Assembly (NCBI GenBank): GCA_030386875.1
Contig: CM059579.1
Location: 19,998,484 to 20,062,483 of the forward strand
Direction: 5' to 3'
Length of the DNA: 64,000 bases
From: Morinoia aosen
Taxonomy: Eukaryota > Arthropoda > Malacostraca > Amphipoda > Talitridae
Below, piece after piece: positions 23,111 through 33,746 of this stretch. Position numbers and translations under genes: made by a program. The notes under the pieces were generated by a model. That model was not told the origin of the DNA, made no database searches, and saw only the letters and a list, made by a program, of their open reading frames with translations. Within the stretch, counting starts at the first letter, position 1, and each line of letters opens with the position of its first letter.

Positions 23111-25606
23111 AGAAAAAACTAATACTTTTTAGTTAACATTTGGAGCAAACACAAAACTAATATTTCTGCTAAGAACTAGTGAGTGAAAAGATATAACTAG
23201 AACTATTGTTAGTATTTGGTAAATGGAAGTGTTAGAAACAATGGAATTAAAAACAGGATTGCATCCACTTTAGGTAGCTTGTTGAGGAAAAGACAGAACT
23301 AGCAGAACTATATTTAATAAATGCAAAATTAAAAATTGTACAAGTTAGAGATTATTTAATGCAAAAAAAGAACTATCATGTAACAGATAAGTGCAAATAT
23401 GGCAACAGAAACGAGCCCGGTTACCCATTCCCGGTTGTCCCCAAGTCCCGACAGACATCGATCACGCACAAGCACGTAAGAAATACATTTAAATTTAAAG
23501 TCATCAATTTTTAAGCACAGGCATGACCATTACATCAAGAGTAGTACCATGATTAGACAGTTTTCACTGCATATTATATAGCCATGATCACCTTATTGCC
23601 AAGCCATGTTAACGCAACTATCCGACGTTTCATTATCAAAGGAATCGTGAATATATCACACAAAGAAACGCAGTTTGTGATGCGTAGAACTAGCGCTAGT
23701 AAGTTGGAAGTGCAATACAGAACTTTCGCTGATAGCTAATGAGCGCAAACAATGGAACAGGACAGCAGGAACAAGCTACGCAATTAGTCTAATCCTTCAT
23801 TCTGTGCCCGTGAGTTTGCTCAAGACGGCAGCTCACTTAGTGTACTAAATTCAACATATTGTCGACTATCGAATTATGCATTTTACGTGAACCACAACTT
23901 GAAAAGATAAAATTGGTCCCAACTATTTATAAGTTGATCCAAGCTCCATCTTAGTGGAATAATAATAGGGACTAATTTTTGTACGCATTAGATGAGGTTC
24001 ACGCAAGGTCGTATCGGGGATCAACTGCATGTACTTGCAAATTATGCCAAGATAATACAAAAATGGCTGCGGGCCGTGATCCACAGCCCTCGTAATTTTA
24101 ATATCAGCGTTGTAATGCCCAGCGTCAAAAAGGACAGAATTTTCATCAAGTTGGAGCTGTATTCAATTCCTGGAAGCTGTTTTTAAATGGAAAGTTCATT
24201 CATGTTTTTTCTATTTTCATGTTAAGATAATATTAGAATGAATTGCCATCAATATAGATAATTAGCAATTCAAAAGGAAAAGAAATTAGCAGTCATTACG
24301 TTGCGTTTAGGCTTGAAGTCAAGAAATCGGAAGTATAGGAACGAACTGACCAACCAAGAAACAAACTGCGCAGGTTATGGCGTGAGAAGGACACACCTGA
24401 TGGAAGATTAACTTTGCTCATTGTAGAATTTAATTTTCGCCTTCATGTAAGCAGGATTTGTGTGAAGCATTAAAATGCTAAGCCGGGACACAGCTCGCGT
24501 GAGCGTCACTATAGCACGCATGCACGACAGCTGGAAAACTGCCAGCTTACGAAATGTGTTTAGGAACCCGAGTCGTCCGTTGGTGCTGCGGCACTGTGGC
24601 AAGTCATATTTCAAGCCTAGTGAACTGTTTTGTGTTGATTCACTAATGGTCCGTTAACAGAGTCAATAAGAGGTATCAAAAAGAAATTATTAGATCGTCC
24701 GATTACTGATTTCCAAAAATCCTGTGCACTAAATTCACTCTGTGAAGCCGAAAATTTTCGGAACAAACGAATAATATTTGCGGGTTTAATTACCAATACT
24801 TGTTTCTTCCGAAAATCAAAAGTAGAATGACGTATTTTAATGAAAATACATGCACATTTTAGTTCGCTTTACAGTATTAAAATATTCAAAGACTCAATGC
24901 TTCATCAACCTAGAGACTAGACAGTGCATACGAGTTGCGAAGTGGCGAAGTGGAGCCAAGAAAGAGTCCTCCATGGTTGAAAATATCAGAACATTTTTTT
25001 CCACTCGCTTGCAATTTGTTTCTTCATCAGCTTGGTGCACTGCCAGGCGGATGAGGCTAGCTTTATTTTAGGGGAGTTTTCCCCAGCTAAAAAGGTCGGG
25101 AAAATATTTTACTATGAAAAGAGACTGCATTTAAAGTCACTTTGCTACTCTTTTCCCACAATAACGAAATATTAAATAGCTGTATCTGTGATACTCGTTA
25201 CCACACATTCTGATTAATAATTCTACTCAGGGTAAATTCGCGTGAGGGACTGGGTTTGAACAAAAATTGTTAGTCTATTTCCCATTGGAGAAGAAACAAA
25301 AATAACAATTTTCGAAACGGTCACTAGTGCTTCTATTATTTCCACAAGGTGATACAGTGCACGCCTTGCCGCGTAACTTACGCCATTAGAGGCGCCAAAA
25401 ACAAAGTTTGTGTTGTTTTTACTTCTTCGCAGCTTCGGCGAACGTTTTTAGAAATTTTGCACACTTGAAACTTTCACCATTTTTTGGCTCCTGAACTTTC
25501 CTTAGTTTGCCATTGAGCTCGACAGAAAAATATGTTCCTCGAGAATAGCCCTAATTCTCAGGGAAGAAGAGCAGAATTTCTCGTCTTTGTTCACAAGGAA
25601 AGTTTA
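23111..25606. other. No supported feature
   Basis: AT-rich. Frames are 73 residues or fewer. A run of repeated AGAACTA-like words (23100..23400) suggests weak local duplication only. Confidence 0.45.
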
Positions 25607-25607
25607 G

Positions 25608-26402
25608 CCTCCATTACGGTGCTCTCAGCATCCATTTTAGCATTCTCAGCATCCATCACGGCATACTCAGCACCCATTACGGCATTCTCTGTCTCCATTA
25701 CGGCATTCTCAGCATCCATTACGGCATTCTCTGTCTCCATCACGGCATTCTCAGCATCCATCACGGCATTCTCAGCATCCATCACGGCATTCTCAGCATC
25801 CATCACGGCATTCTCAGCATCCATCACGGCATTCTCAGCATCCATTACGGCATTCTCTGTCTCCATCACGGCATTCTCAGCACCCATTACGGCATTCTCA
25901 GCACCCATTACGGCATTCTCAGCACCCATTACGGCATTCTCAGCATCCATCACAGCATTCTCAGCATCCATTACGGCATTCTCAGCATCCATTACGATGC
26001 TCTCAGCACCCATTACGGCATTCTCAGCACCCATTACGGCATTCTCAGCATCCATTACGGCATTCTCAGCATCCATTACGGCATTCTCAGCATCCATTGC
26101 GGTGCTCTCAGCATCCATTACGGCATTCTCAGCATCAATTACGGCATTCTCAGCCTCCATTACGGCATTTTCAGCATCCATTACTGCATTCCCAGCATCC
26201 ATTACTGCATTCCCAGCATCCATTACTGCATTCCCAGCATCCATTACGGCATTCTCAGCATCCATTACGGCATTCTCAGTATCCACTACCGTTCCCAGCA
26301 TCCATTACGACATTCTCAGCATCCATTACGGTATTCTCTGTATCCATTACGGCATTCTCGGTATCTGTTACGGCGTTTTCGGCATTTTCAGGATCCATTA
26401 TT
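25608..26402. repeat. 21-bp minisatellite, about 38 copies
   Basis: The core unit is CATCCATTACGGCATTCTCA plus G. Variants are CACCCATT, CTGTCTCCAT and CATTCCCAGC. Identical variants cluster (six CATCACGGC units at 25734..25850, three ACTGCATTCCC units at 26180..26240), showing local unit duplication. The unit is a multiple of 3 and contains no stop in several frames. Frames of 295 residues on + (ASITAFS repeats) and 236 on - (ENAVMDA repeats) are therefore open without evidence of translation. Confidence 0.95.
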
Positions 26403-27180
26403 TTTCTCTGCAACACTGACACACTGTAAAGATTGGACAGAGACAAAAATCGTCCAACACGAGGTTACTTCGCGTTAACTGCGTGTCCGAGGCTCTCTGA
26501 CATAAGACACCACCTTAGTACAGTGATCTCAGACCTGTAAAAGAGCTCGGCGTAAAAGATTTTGGTTGTTCCTGGCTCACGTTCACCAGGCAATGAATGA
26601 GTCACGTAAAAACGCGCAGTTCTAAATTACTGACCTTGGACACTCTGCAGTCCAAGAAAGCAATACTGCGAGCCCGTCTCTATGTAAAGCTACACAGAGT
26701 CACGTGAGTGTCATGTTGTGTTCTCCCTTGTCACCTTTCAGAACCCGAGTGTTCGTATTAGAAGCTTCCTTTTACTGCGAAAATTCAACGAGGTTAACTT
26801 GTACTAAAGCAGTTCGTAGGGTATCAAAGTTACTCGATGTTAAGCTGTAAGTGATACCGATGAAGGTACTAATTAATTTTGGGAAACATCTGCGTTCATT
26901 TGTTGCGACGTGCATTCGAGAGTACTAGTGAATGTGTTTCGTACACAGTACTCAAAACGAATACGCAATTTTCTCATCTTAAACGGGCTATGGAGAATTT
27001 GAACATTCCCCATTGCCCTGAGAGGCGCATTGGGGTTAGACCTTTACTTTCAGATCAACAGGGCTTTAGGCAGGTGAGCTGAGAGCTACCTTAACTGTTT
27101 TCCGCAGATACTTTTTGAACCTTCTACGATTGCATACGCTATGTGTGCGTCAATAATTGTGAGCGATTTTATATAGGCGT
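26403..27180. other. No supported feature
   Basis: Mixed composition. No exon, repeat or transposon end recognised. Confidence 0.4.
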
Positions 27181-28430
27181 CCCCGGTTGTAACTGCCGCA
27201 CTTCGTGCAAGGAGTGAGCTCTATCACGGAGCACTTGTGGGTTGCGAGAGTCTCTCGTTGACTTACCTGGCCGTCGTTCTGGCGGCGCCGGACCAGAGGC
27301 TTCACGCCTTCCTCCGTGCTTCCTCGCCCTCTTCCTATTCATTATTAACTACCTGCTTAATTCTTCTTGCCCATTTACTTGGTCGTTGCTGGCCGACATT
27401 TTTGCCACTTAATTTACTATACCTTTGTTACTTGCTCGATTAACTTATTTCTCGCCATGCTGCTATTGTGTGAATGTGAGTGTGCGTGTTAATTTAACTT
27501 TATCGCCTTCTTAAACTTACTAAAGAGCCGATTTGCTCAACTTACTTTGAATTTTCTCTTTAAATTCTTACCTGGGGCCTGCCGGCTGACAGCAAGTAGG
27601 CTGTCTAGGGCTCTGGGTAGATCTTTACTTGAACATCTAACTCTTGATTCATCTGTTTCGGCTCTACATGAGCATTTCTTTGCTTGCTCATTTACCCTTC
27701 TTCATTCTGAGCTCCGGAAGTGTCCATCACACTGAGGCTCAACTTAAACTCAGGTTAGCATTGCAGTGTTTGTTTGTGCTTTGTTTGTACCTCTATACTA
27801 GAGCTGAACCATAAAGGCCCCAGCTGCTTTCCATTTTCTTTAACCAGTCCATCCTTCCTTGCAGTATCGTCAAATTTCACCAGTAATATCCGGGGGTGGG
27901 GACGCGGAGCATCGGGTCGCACGGGTTGCCAGGTTTTTAATTCGACGCGTATAACTGCTCCGAAGCCGCCACTTGGAAGTTCTACCTCGTCAAATCTGAG
28001 ACTGCTTGTCTGCCTACTGCTTAAGCTGTCTTAAGATTCCTACGGCAGACAACCACTTGCATCGACGCCGAGACCGGCAAGGATCAGGACCACTTTCTTT
28101 GCTCCTGGAGGAGGATTCCCGCAGAAGTCTACTGCTCCCCACATTTCTCTCGTCGCGGCAGCGCTGACATAGCCAACGCCGTGCAAGGGGACGCCAATCG
28201 CCACTGTTTTAGGTTTTAACACTTGAAATAATAAATTATCTAATTCCTATTCGCAACTATCTTGGTATTGTTAAGATTAGCGTTAATTGTTGCGTAGAAA
28301 ATTTCGTTAAATTAACCTTCTTTGTTCCGTTGAAGGTATTTTAAAATTTCAACTAGCAGGATAATAAAACCTTGCTATTGACCTTGTTGTATTAAACCTA
28401 TTTGTGTGGGTTTCCCACAGGGCATTCATG
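27181..28430. other. Unidentified GC-richer block
   Basis: This block stands out from its AT-rich surroundings. It carries pyrimidine-rich stretches and several frames of 60 to 86 residues on both strands, none with a known motif. The word TCATTCTGAGCTCCGGAAGT (27703..27722) recurs inside the Harbinger-type element near 46816, which hints that part of the block is repeat-derived. An untranslated region of a retroelement or of a host gene are both possible. Confidence 0.3.
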
Positions 28431-29400
28431 GTCTCTGACAAGAAACAATCAAAGCCATGCTTCACCAAACAACACAAGGAATGAATGAATGGAAGGAGTG
28501 AGGGCCGGGAAGTACAGAGTGGCGTGAGGAGACAGGAGCACGGATGCCGTCATTTGATGCGGCCGCGACGCCCTGCGAAGATGACGCGAGACACGGCCGG
28601 AAGAGCGCGTGCAGGTGCAACGTGTTGCTGTCGTAAGCACACGCGCGTGCTGAGGCCGAGGCAAAACGTTCAAGTGAATTCCATGGTAACTTTAGATCGT
28701 AAACATAAGTGATACAGGCAGGACATGACGCTATTATTCAAATGAAACATTAACTGTTTCCAGAATTTCGCATGTTCGTTACGATCGGTGTTTCAAATGA
28801 TGGATGGTTCGTTGTTATCGGTAAAATTGTGATCACTTTATTAGAAATCACGATTTTAAGACAAATTGCACAGCATTCGACACCATGAAATGATTTGCAT
28901 TACAAAACCTATGAATCAAAATACGTGCATCTGAAATTACAGAGCACTCGAATGCTACAGCTAGGTAACAGAGCATGACACTGAGACGACCGAGTACAGG
29001 CTCTCATCATCAAAAGTGAGCTAGAAATGAGATTGAACCGCAGCGAGTAATTTCGAAATACTTTTTCACAAAAATTGACTTTATGACGAAATTGAACATA
29101 TGCTCAAAAATAACTTTCGGATCTACAGCGACCTTTGACTTGCTACATACAATATTCAGGTATAGAAGTATAGCGCCTCCACCTTCACAAAGTAGCGGCC
29201 GCGTGAGCAGCTCTTATACGAGCATGCGAAAACAAGCAGGATGATGCCAGCCACGCAAGGCATCTTTAAACCTCAAACGACCGGGGACACGGAAAGATGG
29301 TAATTTATTCAGCAGAAGAGGAACTTTTTCTCGTGTTAGTATTTATTTGCAGCGACACCTGAGAGCTCAGCGGCGGTAAGTTTGTGGCATCAGGGAGTCT
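28431..29400. other. CpG-rich patch followed by AT-rich sequence
   Basis: 28485..28680 has many CG dinucleotides (GCGGCCGCGACGCCC, GACACGGCCGGAAGAGCGCG) in otherwise AT-rich DNA. Frames are open on both strands for about 70 codons. It could be an unmethylated promoter or first exon, but there is no supporting splice or homology evidence. Confidence 0.3.
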
Positions 29401-29800
29401 GGTCGATATGTGACGCAAGGTAGCGCTTCTCAACCTTGGCCTTAAGCTTTACAACCACGGCCTTTTGGCTTCACAGCATAACCTCAAAATTTAGAACATG
29501 GCCTTAACTCAAGCATTGCCTTAAGGTTTCTAAAGATGGCCTAAGGATTTATCATTTAATAATTGATTTTTGAGTATAACCTCAAATTTTCATTGAGTTC
29601 TCCAACATCAGACATGAAATTGCAGACATTGACTTCAGCATATGAGCTTTTTCCTTCAAGATTGCAGCGATTGTCTTCAAGTAGTTCCCCTCTACTGTCG
29701 GATTTGAGTCGTCCGCTGTTTTTCCACCTTTACCTTTGCGCCTCCAATTCGCATTCATAAATGGCCAGCTCTTGACTTCACATTGGCTAAAAGTTTTCGC
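29401..29800. repeat. Weak GGCCTTAA-type degenerate repeat
   Basis: CCTTGGCCTTAAGC, ACGGCCTTTTGG, ATGGCCTTAACTC, TTGCCTTAAGG and ATGGCCTAAGG recur at irregular 20 to 30 bp spacing between 29425 and 29550. The rest of the interval shows nothing clear. Confidence 0.5.
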
Positions 29801-29814
29801 AGCTTTTGTTCCAA

Positions 29815-30105
29815 CCAGTTGTTTGTTCGCATCGAATGCTTCATAGCCAAATATTTGTTCGAATTAAATGTTTGTTGACTACTTCAACGTTCGAACTGTT
29901 GGCGTGAGTTTCAACTAATTAATTGTTAGAACCAATAGAGAGTCTTCTTACTACTTCATTGTTCGAACCAATTGTCCATTAGAACTAGTTGTCTCTTCGA
30001 ACCAATTCTCTGTTTGAAGCAATTGTTTGTCTGGAGTAATTGTTTCTTCGGAACAATTGTTTGTTCGATGCAATTGTTTGTTCGCTCCAATAGCTAATTT
30101 CTGAA
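29815..30105. repeat. Degenerate repeat of about 20 bp (CAATTGTTTGTTCG-like)
   Basis: Variants of AACCAATTGTTTGTTCG recur roughly every 20 bp. They are clearest at 29950..30095, where CAATTGT recurs several times followed by (T/C)TTCG or a close variant. Divergence is high, so the array is old. Confidence 0.7.
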
Positions 30106-30727
30106 TCAGTAGTTTCTAACCCACAATAGTCCTCATTCAAAAGCCGTACAACGCGTACATGGGTCAACATTTCCTTCACGATGTTTGTTGAACTGTCTGA
30201 GAAAATCAGCGTAGCTACAAAAACAATCGTGAGGAAATATATTCTAAATAGAACATTAATTCGACAACAATCCTAACGTACTCTAGGTGTTTTAAGCAAC
30301 TTGAACGCTAACAACCTCAGACACATATTCTAGTCAACCAAATAAAGGATTTATACAGTTATTAGATAAAATATATCTAAAAAACTGACTCACCAAGACT
30401 TTCTCATCAACTAACCAGGGAGCAGCACATAGTACAGCATCAAAGCTTTTTCGGTAATAGATATGAAAATTATTCGCATTGAAGAAAAGCGGTTTTGAAA
30501 CTCCTCGTTTCGGTCCCTATGAGTAGTTGTAATTCGTTTGCGTGAGAGTAACATACCCTGAAATGCAAACCCGAGCAAGCTACTATTCTTGAGCACGTTA
30601 ATTTACAAATTTTAGTTTCATCACAATGAGAAAGTGAAAAAAATAAAAGCTCTATTTTTATTATTCATTAATGTTCCCTTACAAACCTATTTTTAACATC
30701 TTTCCGTGCCGAGTAATTAAGAATCCA
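30106..30727. other. No supported feature
   Basis: AT-rich, with short frames only. Confidence 0.4.
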
Positions 30728-31453
30728 TTATTATTATATAAGAAAGCTTTAGCCTCCCTTAACCACGACAAAGATGTTCTAAGAGAGGAAGGAAGAAGGC
30801 ACCATTTAGTATGGAGTTGAGGAAACGCGGAATCTATGCACAGGGTGCACAGAAACAGGAAGCTAAGAAAGAAGTTCATGAAACAAGAAAAAAGTTGAAG
30901 AAGAAAGTAGTAGGTGCTGAAAAACAGGACAGCAGTGAACTGGAAAAAGATGGTCCGTAACAAAACAAAAACCTATTCTATTTCAACAAAAAGATTATAT
31001 TAGATTAGTCGTTAGTTTTAGCCTCCCTACCCAGCAAAAAATGCGATCCAAAGAGAGGAAGGAGGAAGGCACCATTTAGTATGGAGTTAAGGAAACGCGG
31101 AATCTATGCAGAAAGGCATAGAAACTAAGTTGAGAAAGAAGATCATGAAACAAGACCAAAGTTGAAGAAGAAAGTAGTAGGTGTTGAAGAACAGGACAGC
31201 AGTAAACCGAAAAAGGTGGTCTTTAACATAACAAAAACATTTTATTTCAACAAAAAGAAGGCCTATCTAACTCTCAGCTCGGGCCCTCACATTGTCCCCC
31301 TGGGAGCGCTAGTTCCCATAGATACAATAATTGTATCCCCCTGAGGGGATTTCAACAAAAAGAAAGCCTACCTAACCTATAGCTCGGGCCCTCACATAGT
31401 CCCCCTGGGAGCGCTAATTCCCATAGATACAATACTTGTATCCCCCTGAGGGG
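30728..31453 (-). repeat. Family D SINE-like copy 5, split by copy 6
   Basis: The AT-end part is 30728..30993 and the head part is 31349..31453, ending CTGAGGGG. Removing copy 6 and one target duplication restores a normal D sequence. The copy has its own imperfect target duplication, AATTAAGAATCC before it and AATTAAGCATCC after it. Confidence 0.9.
30994..31348 (-). repeat. Family D SINE-like copy 6, nested in copy 5
   Basis: A full-length copy, from ATTATATTAGATTAG to CTGAGGGG, flanked by a perfect 14-bp direct repeat ATTTCAACAAAAAG (30980..30993 and 31349..31362). The length and variable sequence of the duplication point to L1-like retroposition rather than cut and paste. Confidence 0.92.
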
Positions 31454-32035
31454 AATTAAGCATCCAAAAGAATCATGAAACTAAAGATAACGGCAACATC
31501 TAAGATGCAGCAGCTTAGCGTGCAAGCCTGTATGATATTACGCAACAGAACCTATTGCAACGCAACAGAACGAGACGCATGCACACAATACCGCCATAGT
31601 GGAGCATTTCTAGCAGGAAGACCGGCGGGCTAAGCCTGGGTCCAGTAAGGACGGCGCTCCAGGTGTGCCCTGGTGACGTATATAGCCGGCCGTATCGCAG
31701 ATACTGCTCTGCTACAGCTGCAGGGTTTGGTGGACGCACTATTTCCGCTCAACAACACCGCTGACGCTAAGCGAAGCACATATTTTGGCTCAACTGCATA
31801 TGATACTGTCATGCTTATTACATCTAATAAATAAATGCTTGTAATTGTAGATGACATGAGCAAGACGAGCAACAATTGCCGTTAAAATGTAACTAATAAA
31901 ATTGGTAACATTTGCGTGAATCTAGAGAGGGACAGTCTAGAGCCTATCATCTAGAGAAGTACAAAATAGAGCATAGGATAAATTGAGACACTTGCAGTTT
32001 GTTCTACAACGTATAATATACAAGATGCAGATAAG
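31454..32035. other. No supported feature
   Basis: 31510..31760 is GC-richer, with a GTATATAG word at 31678 and no recognised coding. It might be a retroelement regulatory fragment, but nothing confirms it. Confidence 0.4.
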
Positions 32036-32402
32036 ATTGTAAGATTATAAATTAGATTAAACCTTTCTAACCAAAACAAAGGTGTTCTAAAGAAGAGGAA
32101 GGCACAATTAACATGAAATTGAGGGAACGAGGAACCTACGCAAAAGGTGCGCCCCCACACCCGGTATATAGAAACAATAATACCAAGTAAATTTCTGGAA
32201 ATAAGATTAAAGTTGAAGAAGTAAAAAACACCGGAAAAAGGACAGCAGTGAACCAAAAAATTCTTTTAGCACGGCAAAACAAAAAACCTCTCCTGTTTCA
32301 AGAGAATGATGACATATCTTACCTCAAGCTAAGGACCTCACATCTTCCTCCTGAGACCGCTTATTCCCGTTGAACCCTTAGCTATCTCTCTGCGAGGGTA
32401 CA
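32036..32402 (-). repeat. Family D SINE-like copy 7
   Basis: Diverged. It keeps GGACAGCAGTGAACC, the AAAGTTGAAGAAG block and a worn CTGCGAGGG head. It carries the longer middle segment (GCGCCCCCACACCCGG) that copies 1, 9 and 12 also show in part. Confidence 0.8.
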
Positions 32403-32517
32403 GAAGATGCGACATTTTCTACACGAGCTGCAACACTAAATTGAAGACATGCAACATTCAAAACACGAGAAGCAAAATATTCCCCATACCAGCACCAACA
32501 TCAATTGCGCGAAGTGT

Positions 32518-32770
32518 ATTTTAATTATTAAACTAGTCCAAGACTCCCTTACCACAACAAAGGCAATCTCAAAGGAGCGAGGAGAAAGGGCTATTTTATA
32601 CGAAGTGTAGAAAACAGAGAATCTATGCACAAGGTGTGTCTTAGCAGGATACTTTGTGCATGGAAACAACAAGTTAAGAAGCGAAAGGAAGAAAAGGCAA
32701 AATAAGATTTTGAAGACGGCATGAATATTGAGAGAAGCCAGGTGGGCATGAAAGATTAAAGCCCCGAACC
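32518..32770 (-). repeat. Family D SINE-like copy 8 (partial, diverged)
   Basis: Shows CCAAGACTCCCTTACCACAACAAAGG, GAATCTATGCACAAGGTGTG and AAGATTTTGAAGA blocks in the usual order. The head third is missing or unrecognisable. Confidence 0.65.
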
Positions 32771-33242
32771 TATCCATTGCTGCGGTAACCTATAAACATA
32801 TCCTTTGGAGGCCTGCAAGAAGCGTAAATTTTGCCGCACGTTGTGCAATATTTAGGAAATAAAACACATTTCAACTGCACTAAGATCACACCGGTTCAGG
32901 AGTAACACGGTAGCCGGTTCTATTTACAAGTATTTAGCACTTGACACTCGACGTCAGTTAGCTTTCTGACTCCAGGGCGTTAATGAAATATTATAAATAC
33001 TTAAGGAAACGATTATGCAAATTCACTCTCAGTGTGCGACAGCGTACGGCATACGAAGATGACCCTGTTAGCACATGCACTAGAACAGAACATGTGCTGA
33101 TAAAACAACATGGGCAGTATTCACGAGCAAAAATTCGCTTGAATGCGTGTATGGGGACTGAATTTCAGTGATTTTTATTATGGGTATGAGCGTTCAGTAG
33201 CCAAGTCGACTGAGGGAATTTTTTGCATCAGTAGCACTGCTG
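32771..33242. other. No supported feature
   Basis: No motif or repeat recognised. Confidence 0.4.
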
Positions 33243-33529
33243 TGCTCTCCGTGGTACAGTGGTTAAGGGATTGGGCTCGTATGTTGGAGTCGCCGGTTCG
33301 TATCCCGGCGCTGGCGCGGAGATTTTCCCCGTTGGGTATAAGGGAAAGCTCAAGCACAATACCCCAGTAACCCCACTCAACCCAGGTGTCGGAAATGGGT
33401 ACCGGCTTTACGGGGGAACCGTCAAGGTGTCCTATATATAGGGTTAGTTATAAGACATTTGAAAAACCAATGCTAAGATCATATGTATCAGGCTTGATTG
33501 GAAATAAAGCATCCCAAAGATGCCGATGT
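33243..33529 (+). repeat. tRNA-derived SINE, copy S1
   Basis: The head looks like a tRNA gene with an A box (TGGTACAGTGG, about 33253) and a B box (GGTTCGTATCC, 33295..33305). A non-tRNA body follows (CCCGTTGGGTATAAGGGAAA, CAGGTGTCGGAAATGGGTAC). The tail is GATTGGAAATAAAGCATC and GATGCCGATG. Two more copies, inside elements A and B, have the same boundaries. The long conserved non-tRNA body excludes a functional tRNA gene. Confidence 0.9.
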
Positions 33530-33746
33530 GTGAACCTGTGACCGCGCACATTGTTTGAAATCCGGAGACAGAACTGCGAAGTATGACTGCAACACAATGA
33601 GGAAGACAAGACCGGAAGGAGGCACACACAGTCGAGCGGAGCGGACTAGAACGACTCGCAGGCCGTTGGCGTTAAAATGGAATTATTGTCACGATGTGTA
33701 GCAAGGTTCCGTCGTCGCGTACGTGGAATACTTGAAAGTGAAAGAG
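33530..33746. other. Spacer between SINE S1 and the satellite
   Basis: Nothing recognised. Confidence 0.4.

Noticed and set aside
33243-33320. Functional tRNA gene
   Set aside because: The A and B boxes belong to a SINE: the same long non-tRNA body and tail follow in three copies, and the 3' half of an acceptor stem is missing.
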